A stretch of 64,000 bases of DNA. It comes from Ferrovibrio sp964218355 (lineage in GTDB: Bacteria; Pseudomonadota; Alphaproteobacteria; Ferrovibrionales; Ferrovibrionaceae). Where the stretch lies: positions 11,647 through 75,646 of the forward strand of contig NZ_CAXPMC010000024.1 in assembly GCF_964218355.1 (NCBI RefSeq), in the 5' to 3' direction. How positions within the stretch are numbered: position 1 is the stretch's first letter; each line of letters begins with the position of its first letter. A program made the translations under genes and the position numbers. The notes under the pieces were generated by a model that worked only from the letters and a program-made list of their open reading frames with translations, searched no databases and was not told the DNA's origin. Shown here piece by piece: positions 8,750 to 17,357 of the stretch.

Positions 8750-9670
8750 TTACTTCGCCGGCAGGGCCAGAAGGGCAGCGACGGTTTCGTCAAGGCAGGC
8801 ATCGCCCTCGGGCATCAGGCCGGCAAAATTCGGCCAGGCATGGGGCAGGCCGTGCCACAGGTGCAGGGCCACCCGCACGCCGGCGGCGGCGGCGCGGTCG
8901 GCCAGCCGGACGGCATCGTCGCGCAGCAGCTCGCTGTCGCTGGCATGGACCAGCAGCGGCGGCAGGCCGGCAAGATCACCGTAGAGCGGCGAGACCAGCG
9001 GATGGTCGGTTGCCGTCGCACCGGCATAGAGCCCGGCGGCGAAACCGACCTGCGCCGGCATGAACCAGGCGCAGCGGCCGGCATTCTCGGTGATCGCCGC
9101 GCCGGTGCAGGCGAGATCCGTCCATGGCGAGAACAGGGCGCAGGCAGCCGGCAGCGGCAGGGCCTGCTGCCGTGCCGCCAGCATCAGGGCGAGGGCGAGG
9201 CCGCCGCCGGCGGAATCTCCCGCGAGCCAGATGCGGTCGGCGCGATAGCCCTGCGCCAGCAGCCAGCGCCAGGTCGCCAGTGCGTCGTCGAGGGCCGCCG
9301 GGAAGGGATGCTCCGGGGCCAGCCGGTAATCGAGGGCAAAGACGGCAATGCCGAGCCGTTTCGCCAGCCGCGCGGTGATCGCGCGATGGGTGCGCGGGGC
9401 GCCGCTGATATAGCCGCCGCCATGCAGATAGAGCAGCGCCCGGCCGCGGCGCGGCTGCGATGGCCGCAGCCACTCGCCGCGCACCGGCGCCTTGACGCGC
9501 TCGGCCTTCACCCCGGCCGGCAGGCGGGCGCGGGTGAAGGCATGCATCAGCGCGCGGATCAGCGGGATGTCGCGGCGGGAGAATTTGCGCGGTTTCACCA
9601 TGCGCCGCAGGCCGCGCGCGATCAGCCGGGCCTGCGGACTGGGCGTGAGGCGGGGCGGATGGCGGCTCAT
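8750..9670 (-). CDS. Alpha/beta hydrolase, hormone-sensitive-lipase family
   Basis: A 306-residue esterase of the HSL family (family IV lipolytic enzymes). The oxyanion HGGG motif is in LLYLHGGGYISG, followed by LDYRLAPEHPFPAALDDALATWRWL. The nucleophile is in GDSAGGGLALAL, the Asp near LLVHASDSELLRDDAVRLAD, and the His in HLWHGLPHAWPNF. The enzyme hydrolyses short- to medium-chain esters in general. The ATG at 9670 was chosen because everything upstream in frame overlaps the divergent ribA region and lacks family similarity. It may work with the neighbouring patatin-like protein in lipid turnover, which is inference. Confidence 0.9.
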   Translation of the reverse strand: MSRHPPRLTPSPQARLIARGLRRMVKPRKFSRRDIPLIRALMHAFTRARLPAGVKAERVKAPVRGEWLRPSQPRRGRALLYLHGGGYISGAPRTHRAITARLAKRLGIAVFALDYRLAPEHPFPAALDDALATWRWLLAQGYRADRIWLAGDSAGGGLALALMLAARQQALPLPAACALFSPWTDLACTGAAITENAGRCAWFMPAQVGFAAGLYAGATATDHPLVSPLYGDLAGLPPLLVHASDSELLRDDAVRLADRAAAAGVRVALHLWHGLPHAWPNFAGLMPEGDACLDETVAALLALPAK

Positions 9671-9804
9671 GGGCCGCGAGCCTAGCCGGGCGTGGCAGCC
9701 GTCACAATGGGGCCGCAATGGCGCGCCGGATGGCCCGCCCGGCTGCCGTGGGGGCAGGGCCCATGGCTTGCCGCAGCGCCGTCGTCGTCGTACATCCATG
9801 GGCC

Positions 9805-10920
9805 ATGGCACAGAGCCCCCATCTTGCGGCCGCGGTCGCCGTCGACCGCGCCGGCCACGAGCTGCGCCGCGGCCGCCCGGTGCTGCTGACCCTGGGCAGC
9901 GGCGCGGCGCAGCAGCGCGCGCTGGTGCTGGCTGCCGAAACCCTGACCGAGGCGGCCCTGGCCGCCCTGCCGGCGGGCGCCGCCGCACTGGCGCTGACCG
10001 CGGCGCGGGCCTCGGTGCTGCATGTGGGGCCGACCGGGCATGACACCATCCTGCTGCCGCTGGCCGAACTGCCGGCGCCGGCCGCCGGTCATGCGGCGCT
10101 GATCCGCGATCTTGCCGATGCCGGCCGCGATCTTGCCGCGCCGCTGCGCGGCCCGTTCAGCCGCATCAAGGCGCCGCCGCCGGAAACCGCGCGGCTGGCG
10201 GTGAAGCTGGCGAAGACCGCCTTCCTGCTGCCGGCCGCATTGCATGTGCCGCTGGAGGCCGCCGCGCCGGTCGATGCCGGTATCCTGGCGGTGACGGGCG
10301 AGGCGGTCGCCGCCTATGACCTGGCCGCCGCCGAGACGCTGGTGCCGGTCAGCCAGGCGCGGCTGCCGGTGGCCGATGCCGAGCATGCGCGCCTCTATGC
10401 CTTCCGCCCCGGCGACGGCCGCCAGGAGCATTTCGCGCTGGTGATCGGCGAGCCGGATCCGCAGCAGCCGGTGCTGGTGCGGCTGCATTCGGAATGCTTC
10501 ACCGGCGACCTGCTGGGCAGCCTGCGCTGCGATTGCGGCGAGCAGCTGCGCGGCGCCGTGCGCACCATCAGCGAGGCCGGCGGCGGCGTGCTGCTGTATC
10601 TGGCGCAGGAGGGGCGCGGCATCGGCCTGGTCAACAAGCTGCGCGCCTACCAGCTGCAGGACCAGGGCTTCGATACCATCGAGGCGAACCAGCGGCTCGG
10701 CTTCGATGCCGACGAACGCTGGTTCCTGCCGGCGGCGAAAATGCTGCAGCGGCTGGGCTTCCTGCAGGTGCGGCTGCTGACCAACAATCCGGAAAAGGTG
10801 AAGGGCCTGGCCGCCTGCGGCATCACCGTGGCCGAACGGGTGCCGCACAAGTTTCCGCCGAACGCCCATAACGAGGCCTATCTGGCGGCGAAACGGAAGA
10901 AATCCGGCCATTACCTCTAG
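9805..10920 (+). CDS. ribA: GTP cyclohydrolase II with divergent N-terminal domain
   Basis: About 371 residues. The C-terminal half is a complete GTP cyclohydrolase II: RLHSECFTGDLLGSLRCDCGEQL supplies the zinc cysteines, LLYLAQEGRGIGLVNKLRAYQLQDQG the GTP-binding loop, and LLTNNPEKVKGL follows. The enzyme opens GTP in the first step of riboflavin synthesis. The N-terminal ~180 residues occupy the place of the RibB domain of RibBA but show no recognisable RibB catalytic motif, so they are probably a degenerate domain, a known feature of some alphaproteobacterial RibA. The ATG at 9805 is chosen because the residues before it have no family match; an in-frame ATG lies at 9718. Confidence 0.88.
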   Translation: MAQSPHLAAAVAVDRAGHELRRGRPVLLTLGSGAAQQRALVLAAETLTEAALAALPAGAAALALTAARASVLHVGPTGHDTILLPLAELPAPAAGHAALIRDLADAGRDLAAPLRGPFSRIKAPPPETARLAVKLAKTAFLLPAALHVPLEAAAPVDAGILAVTGEAVAAYDLAAAETLVPVSQARLPVADAEHARLYAFRPGDGRQEHFALVIGEPDPQQPVLVRLHSECFTGDLLGSLRCDCGEQLRGAVRTISEAGGGVLLYLAQEGRGIGLVNKLRAYQLQDQGFDTIEANQRLGFDADERWFLPAAKMLQRLGFLQVRLLTNNPEKVKGLAACGITVAERVPHKFPPNAHNEAYLAAKRKKSGHYL

Positions 10921-11050
10921 GGCCGGAAAGCCCGGCAGAATTTGCCGGCCGGCATTCCGGATATGCCTGTAACCTGTTGATTTTCCACATGGCGACGCTG
11001 GCCCGTGGCTTGCAGCAGGCTGCCGGAAAGGAATCCGGGGCAGCACAGCC

Positions 11051-12190
11051 GTGTATTACGAAGGCAACGATCTCGTTCTCGACAATCCGCGCTACCAGCC
11101 GGGCGCGGCCGCCAGCCGTGCGGCGGCCGAGGCGGCGGCGGCACCGGCGCGCAACGGCCTGTTCGGGCCGGACGGCTTCAAGTTCTCGGACTTCCTCGAC
11201 ATCATCAATCCGCTGCAGCATATCCCGATCGTCTCCACCATCTACCGGGCGGTGACCGGCGACCATATCGAACCGGGTGCCCGCATTGCCGGCGACACCC
11301 TGTTCGGCGGCCCGCTGGGCCTGGTCACCGCCGTTGCCAGCGCGATGATCGAGGAGAAGACCGGCAAGGATCTGGGCGAGCAGGCGCTGGCCATGGTCGG
11401 CATCGATCTCGGCCCCGGCAATACCGCGCCGGCGGCAACCCGGCTGGCGGCGGCCCCTGCACCGGAAGCAGCGGCGGCATTGGCGCCGGCAGTGACCGCG
11501 CCGCAGGCCCGCGCGGTATCGGCAGCCGCCGAAGCGGCTCCCGCCGCAGCTACAGCCGCCGCCCCGGTTACTGCTCCGGCCACCGCTCCGGCCACCGCTC
11601 CCGCCGCCGGCGAGGCCGAGGACCGGCGCCGCCAGATGGCGCGCGAGATGGCCGAACAGCGCGCGGCGTCCGAACTGGCGGTGCGGCAGATGATGGCCGA
11701 ACAGCTCGGCCAGCAGCAGGCCGACAAACAGGTCCAGCAGGACATGGCGATGGCCACCAATGCCGCCACGCCGCTGAAGAACGATCCGGCCGCCCTGATG
11801 GCGGCGCTGGCCCAGGGGCCGCAGCCGGGTGCCCGCTCGATAGCCGGCGGCACCGGCAATCCGCAGACCGGCAATCAGCAGACCGGCAATCCGCAGGCAA
11901 TGGTGGCGCCGGCGGCGCCCTATACGGCCAATGGCCGCACCTGGTTCCCGGCCTTCCCGCAGGGCGCACCGGTGGCACAGCGTGCCGTCGGCACCCAGCC
12001 CGTCACCCAGCAGAACGTGACCAGCAAGTTCGGTGCCGCGCGGCCGACCCTTGCCGGCAGCATGCCGGCCGCGGCCGGCGCCGCGCCGGACGGCAGCACG
12101 GCGGCGGGAGACTGGGCCGATCGTGCCGCCGCCGCTTACCAGAAATATTTCGACATGCAGCAGCAGACCGACCGCCTGCGCGGGCAATAG
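11051..12190 (+). CDS. Conserved hypothetical protein, Ala/Pro-rich
   Basis: 379 residues starting at GTG. An ordered N-terminal part (about 1-120) contains FKFSDFLDIINPLQHIPIVSTIYRAVTGDHIEPGARIAGDTLFGGPLGLV, which looks like a small helical domain seen in other alphaproteobacterial hypotheticals. After it comes a long low-complexity Ala/Pro linker (about 130-190), a charged helical stretch with MAREMAEQRAASELAVRQMMAEQL, short imperfect TGNPQTGNQ repeats, and a C-terminal motif ending in YQKYFDMQQQ. There is no signal peptide or clear membrane span. Function unknown. The disordered middle suggests a scaffold or surface-associated role, but nothing here proves that. Confidence 0.75.
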   Translation: MYYEGNDLVLDNPRYQPGAAASRAAAEAAAAPARNGLFGPDGFKFSDFLDIINPLQHIPIVSTIYRAVTGDHIEPGARIAGDTLFGGPLGLVTAVASAMIEEKTGKDLGEQALAMVGIDLGPGNTAPAATRLAAAPAPEAAAALAPAVTAPQARAVSAAAEAAPAAATAAAPVTAPATAPATAPAAGEAEDRRRQMAREMAEQRAASELAVRQMMAEQLGQQQADKQVQQDMAMATNAATPLKNDPAALMAALAQGPQPGARSIAGGTGNPQTGNQQTGNPQAMVAPAAPYTANGRTWFPAFPQGAPVAQRAVGTQPVTQQNVTSKFGAARPTLAGSMPAAAGAAPDGSTAAGDWADRAAAAYQKYFDMQQQTDRLRGQ

Positions 12191-12236
12191 CCGCGCGGCC
12201 CTTGCCTGAGCGGCCGGATTCGCGCTTCATCCAGCC

Positions 12237-12749
12237 ATGAGCACCCTTCTTGTCACGGCCGATGGCCGGCTGCGTTTCGGCGGTCTCGATTTCCGCTGCG
12301 CGCTGGGGCGCGGCGGCTGCCGGCCGGAAGCCGACAAGCGCGAGGGCGACGGCGCCACGCCGCTCGGTCTCTACCCGCTGCGCCAGGTCCTGTACCGGCC
12401 CGACCGTTTCGCCGCGCCGCCGCAGACCCGCCTGCCGCTGGCGCCGCTGACCCCGGCCGACGGCTGGTGCGACGACCCGGCCGAGGCCGCCTACAACCGG
12501 CCGGTAACGCTGCCCCATGCCGGCAGCCATGAAAGGCTGTGGCGCGACGACGGGCTCTACGATGTGATCCTGGTGCCGGGCCATAACGACGATCCCCCGA
12601 TCCCGGGGCTGGGCAGCGCGATCTTCGTGCATGTGGCAAAGCCGGATTACGCACCCACCGAAGGCTGCGTGGCGCTGGCGCTGGCCGACCTGCTGGTGCT
12701 GCTGCAGGCGGTATCGCCGCGCAGCCTGCTGGAAATCCGCGCCGCCTGA
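12237..12749 (+). CDS. L,D-transpeptidase (YkuD) family protein
   Basis: A 170-residue YkuD-fold protein. The catalytic signature is IFVHVAKPDYAPTEGCVAL, with His and Cys in the usual H-x(n)-GC arrangement near residues 140-155. An upstream Gly-rich KREGDGATPLGLYPL segment is typical of the small alphaproteobacterial members. L,D-transpeptidases cross-link peptidoglycan stems or attach proteins to them. No signal peptide is seen, which is common in this subfamily and leaves the cellular location uncertain. It follows the hypothetical gene by 46 bases on the same strand. Confidence 0.88.
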   Translation: MSTLLVTADGRLRFGGLDFRCALGRGGCRPEADKREGDGATPLGLYPLRQVLYRPDRFAAPPQTRLPLAPLTPADGWCDDPAEAAYNRPVTLPHAGSHERLWRDDGLYDVILVPGHNDDPPIPGLGSAIFVHVAKPDYAPTEGCVALALADLLVLLQAVSPRSLLEIRAA

Positions 12750-12906
12750 CCACGGGCGCCGGCCTGCCCGCCATGGCGCCGGGCCGGTTTGATGCCGGTC
12801 AATGCGCCCAAAGTGGCAGGGGCTTTCACTGCCGAAAGCCTTAAAGGGCACCCGGCCGGTCTGCTATAGATCGGTGCAAAGACGGAAAGAATGACGGGAG
12901 GACGGG

Positions 12907-14808
12907 ATGGCAAGCCGCTATCAGCAGGTCTATGACGCCGCGAAGGCCGATCCGGAGGGCTTCTGGGCCGCCGCCGCGGAAGACCTGCACTGGACGAAAC
13001 GCTGGGACCGGGTTCTGGATGCCTCGAACCCGCCTTTCTACCGCTGGTTCCCCGGCGCCGAGACCAACACCTGCTACAACGCGCTCGACCGCCATGTCGC
13101 GGCCGGACATGGCGACCGCACGGCGCTGATCTACGATTCTCCCGTCACCGGCACGGTGCGCAGCTTCACCACCCGCGCGCTGCGCGACCGCGTGGCGAAA
13201 CTGGCCGGCGCCCTGCAGGCGCATGGCGTGAAGAAAGGCGACCGCGTCATCATCTACATGGCGATGACGCCGGAAGCCGCGATGGCGATGCTGGCCTGCG
13301 CCCGCATCGGCGCCATCCATTCGGTGGTGTTCGGCGGCTTCGCCCCGCGCGAGCTGGCCACCCGCATCGACGATGCGAAACCGGTGATGATCATCGCCTC
13401 GTCCTGCGGCCTCGAACCGGGTCGCGTGGTCGAATACAAGCCGCTGCTGGACCAGGCGATCGAGATCGCCGCGCACAAGCCGGCCCATTGCCTGGTGTTC
13501 CAGCGGCCGATGTACCAGGCGCCCATGCAGCCCGGCCGCGATCTCGATTTCGATGCCGAAACGGAGAAGGCCGCGCCAGCCGATTGCGTGCCGGTGGCGG
13601 CAACCGATCCGCTGTACATCCTCTACACCTCGGGCACGACCGGCGTGCCGAAAGGCGTGGTGCGCCATAATGGCGGCCACATGGTGGCGCTGAACTGGTC
13701 GATGAAGAATGTCTATGGCGTCGAACCCGGCGAGGTGTTCTGGGCGGCCTCAGATGTTGGCTGGGTGGTGGGGCATTCCTATATCGTCTACGCGCCGCTG
13801 ATCTACGGCTGCACCACCGTGCTCTACGAGGGCAAGCCGGTCGGCACGCCCGATGCCGGCGCCTACTGGCGGGTGATCCAGCAGCACAAGGTCGCTGCGC
13901 TGTTCACTGCGCCGACCGCCTTCCGCGCCATCAAGAAGGAAGACCCGAAGGCCGCATTGCTGAAGCAGTACGACCTGACGCATTTCCGCACCCTGTTCCT
14001 GGCCGGCGAGCGCGCCGATCCGGATACCGTGCACTGGGCCGAGGACAATCTGAAAAAACCGGTGATCGATCACTGGTGGCAGACCGAGACCGGCTGGCCG
14101 ATCGTGTCCAACTGCATGGGCATCGAGCATCTGCCGGTCAAGCACGGCTCGCCGACCCGCGTGGTGCCGGGCTACGACGTGCAGGTGATCGACGACGAGG
14201 GCCAGCCGGTGAAGGCCGGCGATATCGGCAATATCGTGATCCGGCTGCCGCTGCCGCCGGGCTGCCTGCCGACCCTGTGGAACAATGACGACGGTTTCCG
14301 CAAAAGCTACCTGTCGCGGTTTCCCGGCTATTACAACACCGGCGATGCCGGCTTCATCGACGAGGACGGCTATCTCTTCATCATGAGCCGCACCGACGAC
14401 ATCATCAATGTCGCCGGTCACCGCCTGTCCACCGGCGGCATGGAGGAGGTGCTGGCCGCGCATCCCGACGTGGCAGAATGCGCCGTCGTCGGCGTGGCCG
14501 ACCAGCTCAAGGGCCAGGTGCCGCTCGGCTTCGTGGTGCTGAAGGCGGGGGTTACCCGGCCGGAGGAACAGATCACCCGCGAGCTGGTGCAGCTGGTGCG
14601 CGAGAAGATCGGTCCGGTGGCGGCCTTCAAGCAGGCGGTGGTGGTGAAACGGTTGCCGAAAACCCGCTCGGGCAAGATACTGCGCGGCACGATGCAGAAG
14701 ATTGCCGATGCGCAGGATTACCGCATGCCCGCCACCATCGACGACCCCGCCATCCTTGGCGAGATCTCGGAGGCGCTGCAGCCGCTCGGCTATGCCCGGC
14801 AGCCCTGA
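12907..14808 (+). CDS. prpE: Propionyl-CoA synthetase
   Basis: A 633-residue acetyl/propionyl-CoA synthetase of the ANL superfamily. The N-terminal ACS domain begins RYQQVYDAAKADPEGFWAAAA and WFPGAETNTCYNALDRHV. The P-loop is YTSGTTGVPKGVVRHNGGH, the substrate region is FWAASDVGWVVGHSYIVYAPL, and the A5 motif is WWQTETGWPI. The C-terminal hinge and Lys motif are GHRLSTGGMEEVL and LPKTRSGKILRGTM; this Lys is the usual target of regulatory acetylation. These features fit PrpE/ACSS3 rather than Acs. It activates propionate, and possibly other short acids, feeding the methylcitrate or methylmalonyl-CoA route. An AGGA-type ribosome site precedes the ATG. Confidence 0.92.
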   Translation: MASRYQQVYDAAKADPEGFWAAAAEDLHWTKRWDRVLDASNPPFYRWFPGAETNTCYNALDRHVAAGHGDRTALIYDSPVTGTVRSFTTRALRDRVAKLAGALQAHGVKKGDRVIIYMAMTPEAAMAMLACARIGAIHSVVFGGFAPRELATRIDDAKPVMIIASSCGLEPGRVVEYKPLLDQAIEIAAHKPAHCLVFQRPMYQAPMQPGRDLDFDAETEKAAPADCVPVAATDPLYILYTSGTTGVPKGVVRHNGGHMVALNWSMKNVYGVEPGEVFWAASDVGWVVGHSYIVYAPLIYGCTTVLYEGKPVGTPDAGAYWRVIQQHKVAALFTAPTAFRAIKKEDPKAALLKQYDLTHFRTLFLAGERADPDTVHWAEDNLKKPVIDHWWQTETGWPIVSNCMGIEHLPVKHGSPTRVVPGYDVQVIDDEGQPVKAGDIGNIVIRLPLPPGCLPTLWNNDDGFRKSYLSRFPGYYNTGDAGFIDEDGYLFIMSRTDDIINVAGHRLSTGGMEEVLAAHPDVAECAVVGVADQLKGQVPLGFVVLKAGVTRPEEQITRELVQLVREKIGPVAAFKQAVVVKRLPKTRSGKILRGTMQKIADAQDYRMPATIDDPAILGEISEALQPLGYARQP

Positions 14809-14811
14809 TCC

Positions 14812-16218
14812 GTGACGGCAGAGCGGGATTCCGCGCCGGAACCGGGTTCGCGCCTGCGCGGCTGGCTGGCGGCGCTGGCGGTCTACCGCGACCGCCGGGT
14901 CATCGCCATTGCCATCCTCGGCTTTGCCTCCGGTCTGCCGCTGGCCCTGACCGGCCAGACCCTGCAGGCGTGGCTGACCGAGTCGGATATCCCGCTGGGC
15001 GAGATCGGCCTGTTCGCCCTGGTCGGCGTGCCCTACACCCTGAAATACCTGTGGGCGCCGCTGGTCGACCGCCTGCCGCTGCCGGTGCTGACGCGGCTGC
15101 TCGGGCGGCGGCGCGGCTGGCTGGTCTTTGCACAGGTCCTGCTGATGGCGGCCATCGTCGCGCTCTCGGCCAGCAACCCGCGCGACGCCCTGCTGGCAAC
15201 GGCGCTCTGCGCCATCGCCGTCGCTTTCGCCTCGGCCACCCAGGATATCGTGATCGACGCCTGGCGTGTCGAGATCCTCGAGGAACGCCAGCTTGCCGCC
15301 GGCGCCGCCGCCATCGTGTTCGGCTATCGCGTCGGCATGCTGGTCTCGTCGGCGGGCGCATTGTATCTCGCCACCCTGTTTGCCTGGCCGCTGGTCTATG
15401 CCGCCATGGCCGGCATCCTCGTGGTCGGCAGCATCACCGTCCTGCTGGCCGGCGAGCCGGAAGCGCGGCCGCGCGGGGATGCCGAGCGCCGGCTGGCCGA
15501 GGCGCAGGACTGGCTGGCGGCCCGGCCGCATCTGTCGGGCGGCGCCGCACGACTGCTTGCCTGGCTCTATGCCAGCGTCGCCGGGCCCTTCCTGCAGTTC
15601 ATGTCACGCAGGGGCTGGATCGGCATCCTGCTCTTCGTGCTGCTGTTCAAGCTGGGCGACAGCCTCGCCGGCGTGCTCGCCACCAGCTTCTACCTGCAGA
15701 CCGGCTTCACCAAGGCCGAGATTGCCGAGGTCAGCAAGCTCTACGGCTTCGTTGCCACCATGGCCGGGCTGTTCATCGGCGGCTGGCTGATGCAGGCGGT
15801 CGGGCTGTATCGCGCGCTGTGGGTCTGCGGCATCCTGCAGATGGGCTCGAACCTGATGTTCGCCGTGCTGGCGCTGCATGGCCATGACATCTGGCTGCTG
15901 GCGCTGACCGTCGGCTTTGAGAATCTGGCCGGCGGCATGGGCACGGCGGCGCTGGTCGCCTATCTCTCGGCGCTGTGCGACATCGCCTACACGGCCACGC
16001 AGTATGCACTGCTGTCCTCGCTGACCGCGGTGGCGCGGACGGTGCTGTCTTCCTATGCGGGCTATCTGGCAGCCGGGCTCGGCTGGCCGCTCTTCTTCGT
16101 TGCCACCACCGTGGCGGCATTGCCGGGGCTTGCGCTGCTGGCCTGGCTGACGCGGCGCGGCGCACCGACCCGCATCGTCGAGCGCCGCAGCGACGGACCG
16201 CTGCTGGCCGAGGACTGA
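14812..16218 (+). CDS. AmpG-like MFS permease
   Basis: 468 residues with about 12-14 hydrophobic helices. The first pair reads VIAIAILGFASGLPLALTGQTLQAWL and GEIGLFALVGVPYTLKYLWAPLVDR, the signature opening of the AmpG (SLC33-like) group. The QDIVIDAWRVEIL segment is also typical. AmpG imports GlcNAc-anhydroMurNAc-peptides for cell-wall recycling and beta-lactamase induction. The GTG start at 14812 is 3 bases after the prpE stop, so translation may be coupled to prpE, although no functional link is evident. Confidence 0.88.
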   Translation: MTAERDSAPEPGSRLRGWLAALAVYRDRRVIAIAILGFASGLPLALTGQTLQAWLTESDIPLGEIGLFALVGVPYTLKYLWAPLVDRLPLPVLTRLLGRRRGWLVFAQVLLMAAIVALSASNPRDALLATALCAIAVAFASATQDIVIDAWRVEILEERQLAAGAAAIVFGYRVGMLVSSAGALYLATLFAWPLVYAAMAGILVVGSITVLLAGEPEARPRGDAERRLAEAQDWLAARPHLSGGAARLLAWLYASVAGPFLQFMSRRGWIGILLFVLLFKLGDSLAGVLATSFYLQTGFTKAEIAEVSKLYGFVATMAGLFIGGWLMQAVGLYRALWVCGILQMGSNLMFAVLALHGHDIWLLALTVGFENLAGGMGTAALVAYLSALCDIAYTATQYALLSSLTAVARTVLSSYAGYLAAGLGWPLFFVATTVAALPGLALLAWLTRRGAPTRIVERRSDGPLLAED

Positions 16219-16338
16219 GCCGCGGCGACGCGGTGATGTCTGCTCTGTTTCATCCGACCCCCAATATCTAGCTGCGACATTTGCGAATCGGCCCCAGATA
16301 TTTTATTAGGGACGCGTTTTCGCAGATGTGTCATATAT

Positions 16339-16366
16339 TTGACATGTTCGAGTCACAGTGTATGGC
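16339..16366 (+). promoter_or_regulatory. Sigma70-type promoter candidate for the acyltransferase gene
   Basis: TTGACA at 16339-16344, a 16-base spacer, then TATGGC at 16361-16366, placed in a locally AT-rich stretch 12 bases before the ATG at 16379. The -35 is perfect and the -10 weak. The implied leader is very short, so a slightly different -10 is possible. Confidence 0.45.
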
Positions 16367-16378
16367 CATAGTCGGAGC

Positions 16379-17245
16379 ATGAACATGCAGCTGCCACTCT
16401 CCGTGCCACAGGCCGTACAGGCGTCCCGTCAACCGCGGAGCGGCTGGCAGTGCGTTTCCGCCGATGGCCGCTTCGAGGTCCGCCTCACCCGCAGCCCCGA
16501 GGACATCGCCGCCGCCCAGCGGCTGCGCTTCCGCGTCTTCTACGAGGAGATGGCGGCCGAGCCCTCGGCCGAGATGGCACGGCTGGGCCTCGACTTCGAC
16601 GATTTCGACAGCCAGTGCGACCATCTGATGGTGTTCGACCGCAATCGCCCGGCCGGCGAGCAGGTGGTCGGCACCTACCGGCTGCTGCGCCGCGAGGTGG
16701 CCGAGCAGCATGGCGGCTTCTATTCCTCCGCCGAATACGACCTGCAGCCGATGCTGGACTATGTCGGCCCGATGGGCGGGCTGCTGGAACTGGGCCGCTC
16801 CTGCGTGCACCGGGATTACCGCACCAATGCCACCATCCAGCTGCTGTGGCGCGGCATCTCGACCTATATCTCGGATCACGGCATCAGCTTCATGTTCGGC
16901 TGCGCGTCGTTTTCCGGCACCGATCCGCAGGCCCATGCGCTGGCGCTCAGCTACCTGCATGCCCATCACCTGCCGCCGCCGGAATGGCGCGTGCGGGCCG
17001 TGCCTGGCCGCTACGAGCCGATGAACCTGCTGCCGCCGGACCAGATCAGCCCGCGCGCCGCGCTGCATGCCCTGCCGCCGCTGGTGAAGGCCTATCTGCG
17101 GCTTGGCGCCTATATCGGCGATGGCGCCGTGGTCGACCGCCAGTTCGGCACCACTGATGTCTTCATCCTGCTGCCGGTCGAACGCATCGCGCCGAAATAC
17201 CACAACCGCTTCAATTCCGACGAGGGGCTGGTCCACCACGCCTGA
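16379..17245 (+). CDS. GNAT-family acyltransferase, OlsB/hemolysin-like (ornithine lipid synthesis)
   Basis: 288 residues. The core matches OlsB-type N-acyltransferases: FEVRLTRSPEDIAAAQRLRFRVFYEEM, the DxxCDHLMVFD segment, VVGTYRLLRR, LELGRSCVHRDYRTNATIQLLWRGI and ISFMFGCASFSGTDPQAHALALSYLH. OlsB transfers a 3-hydroxyacyl group from ACP to the alpha-amino group of ornithine, giving lyso-ornithine lipid at the cytoplasmic membrane. No OlsA partner is adjacent. The ATG at 16379 is preferred over the GTG at 16358, which would fall within the promoter-like -10. An intrinsic terminator follows. Confidence 0.85.
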   Translation: MNMQLPLSVPQAVQASRQPRSGWQCVSADGRFEVRLTRSPEDIAAAQRLRFRVFYEEMAAEPSAEMARLGLDFDDFDSQCDHLMVFDRNRPAGEQVVGTYRLLRREVAEQHGGFYSSAEYDLQPMLDYVGPMGGLLELGRSCVHRDYRTNATIQLLWRGISTYISDHGISFMFGCASFSGTDPQAHALALSYLHAHHLPPPEWRVRAVPGRYEPMNLLPPDQISPRAALHALPPLVKAYLRLGAYIGDGAVVDRQFGTTDVFILLPVERIAPKYHNRFNSDEGLVHHA

Positions 17246-17269
17246 GGCACCGGTGGCCTGACGTCTTCA

Positions 17270-17298
17270 GCGGCGCCCTCCGGGCGCCGCTTTCGTTT
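17270..17298 (+). terminator. Intrinsic terminator after the OlsB-like gene
   Basis: A perfect 9-bp GC stem, GCGGCGCCC / GGGCGCCGC, with a 3-base loop, followed by TTTCGTTT. It lies 24 bases after the stop codon. Confidence 0.88.
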
Positions 17299-17357
17299 GT
17301 GGCGCCGCTTGCGTAACATCCGGTCCCAAGAAATGCGAGGAAACGGCGGGACCGGAC

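Noticed and set aside
5417..9685. A 1422-codon open frame on the plus strand
   Set aside because: It lies antisense to the parvulin, patatin-like and hydrolase genes, all with clear family motifs. Its translation is low-complexity Gly/Ala/Arg/His with no domain. It is a product of high G+C.
16263..16305. AATATCT...AGATATT inverted repeat after the ampG-like gene
   Set aside because: Only 7-bp, AT-rich arms with a 26-base loop and a broken T-run; too weak to call a terminator.
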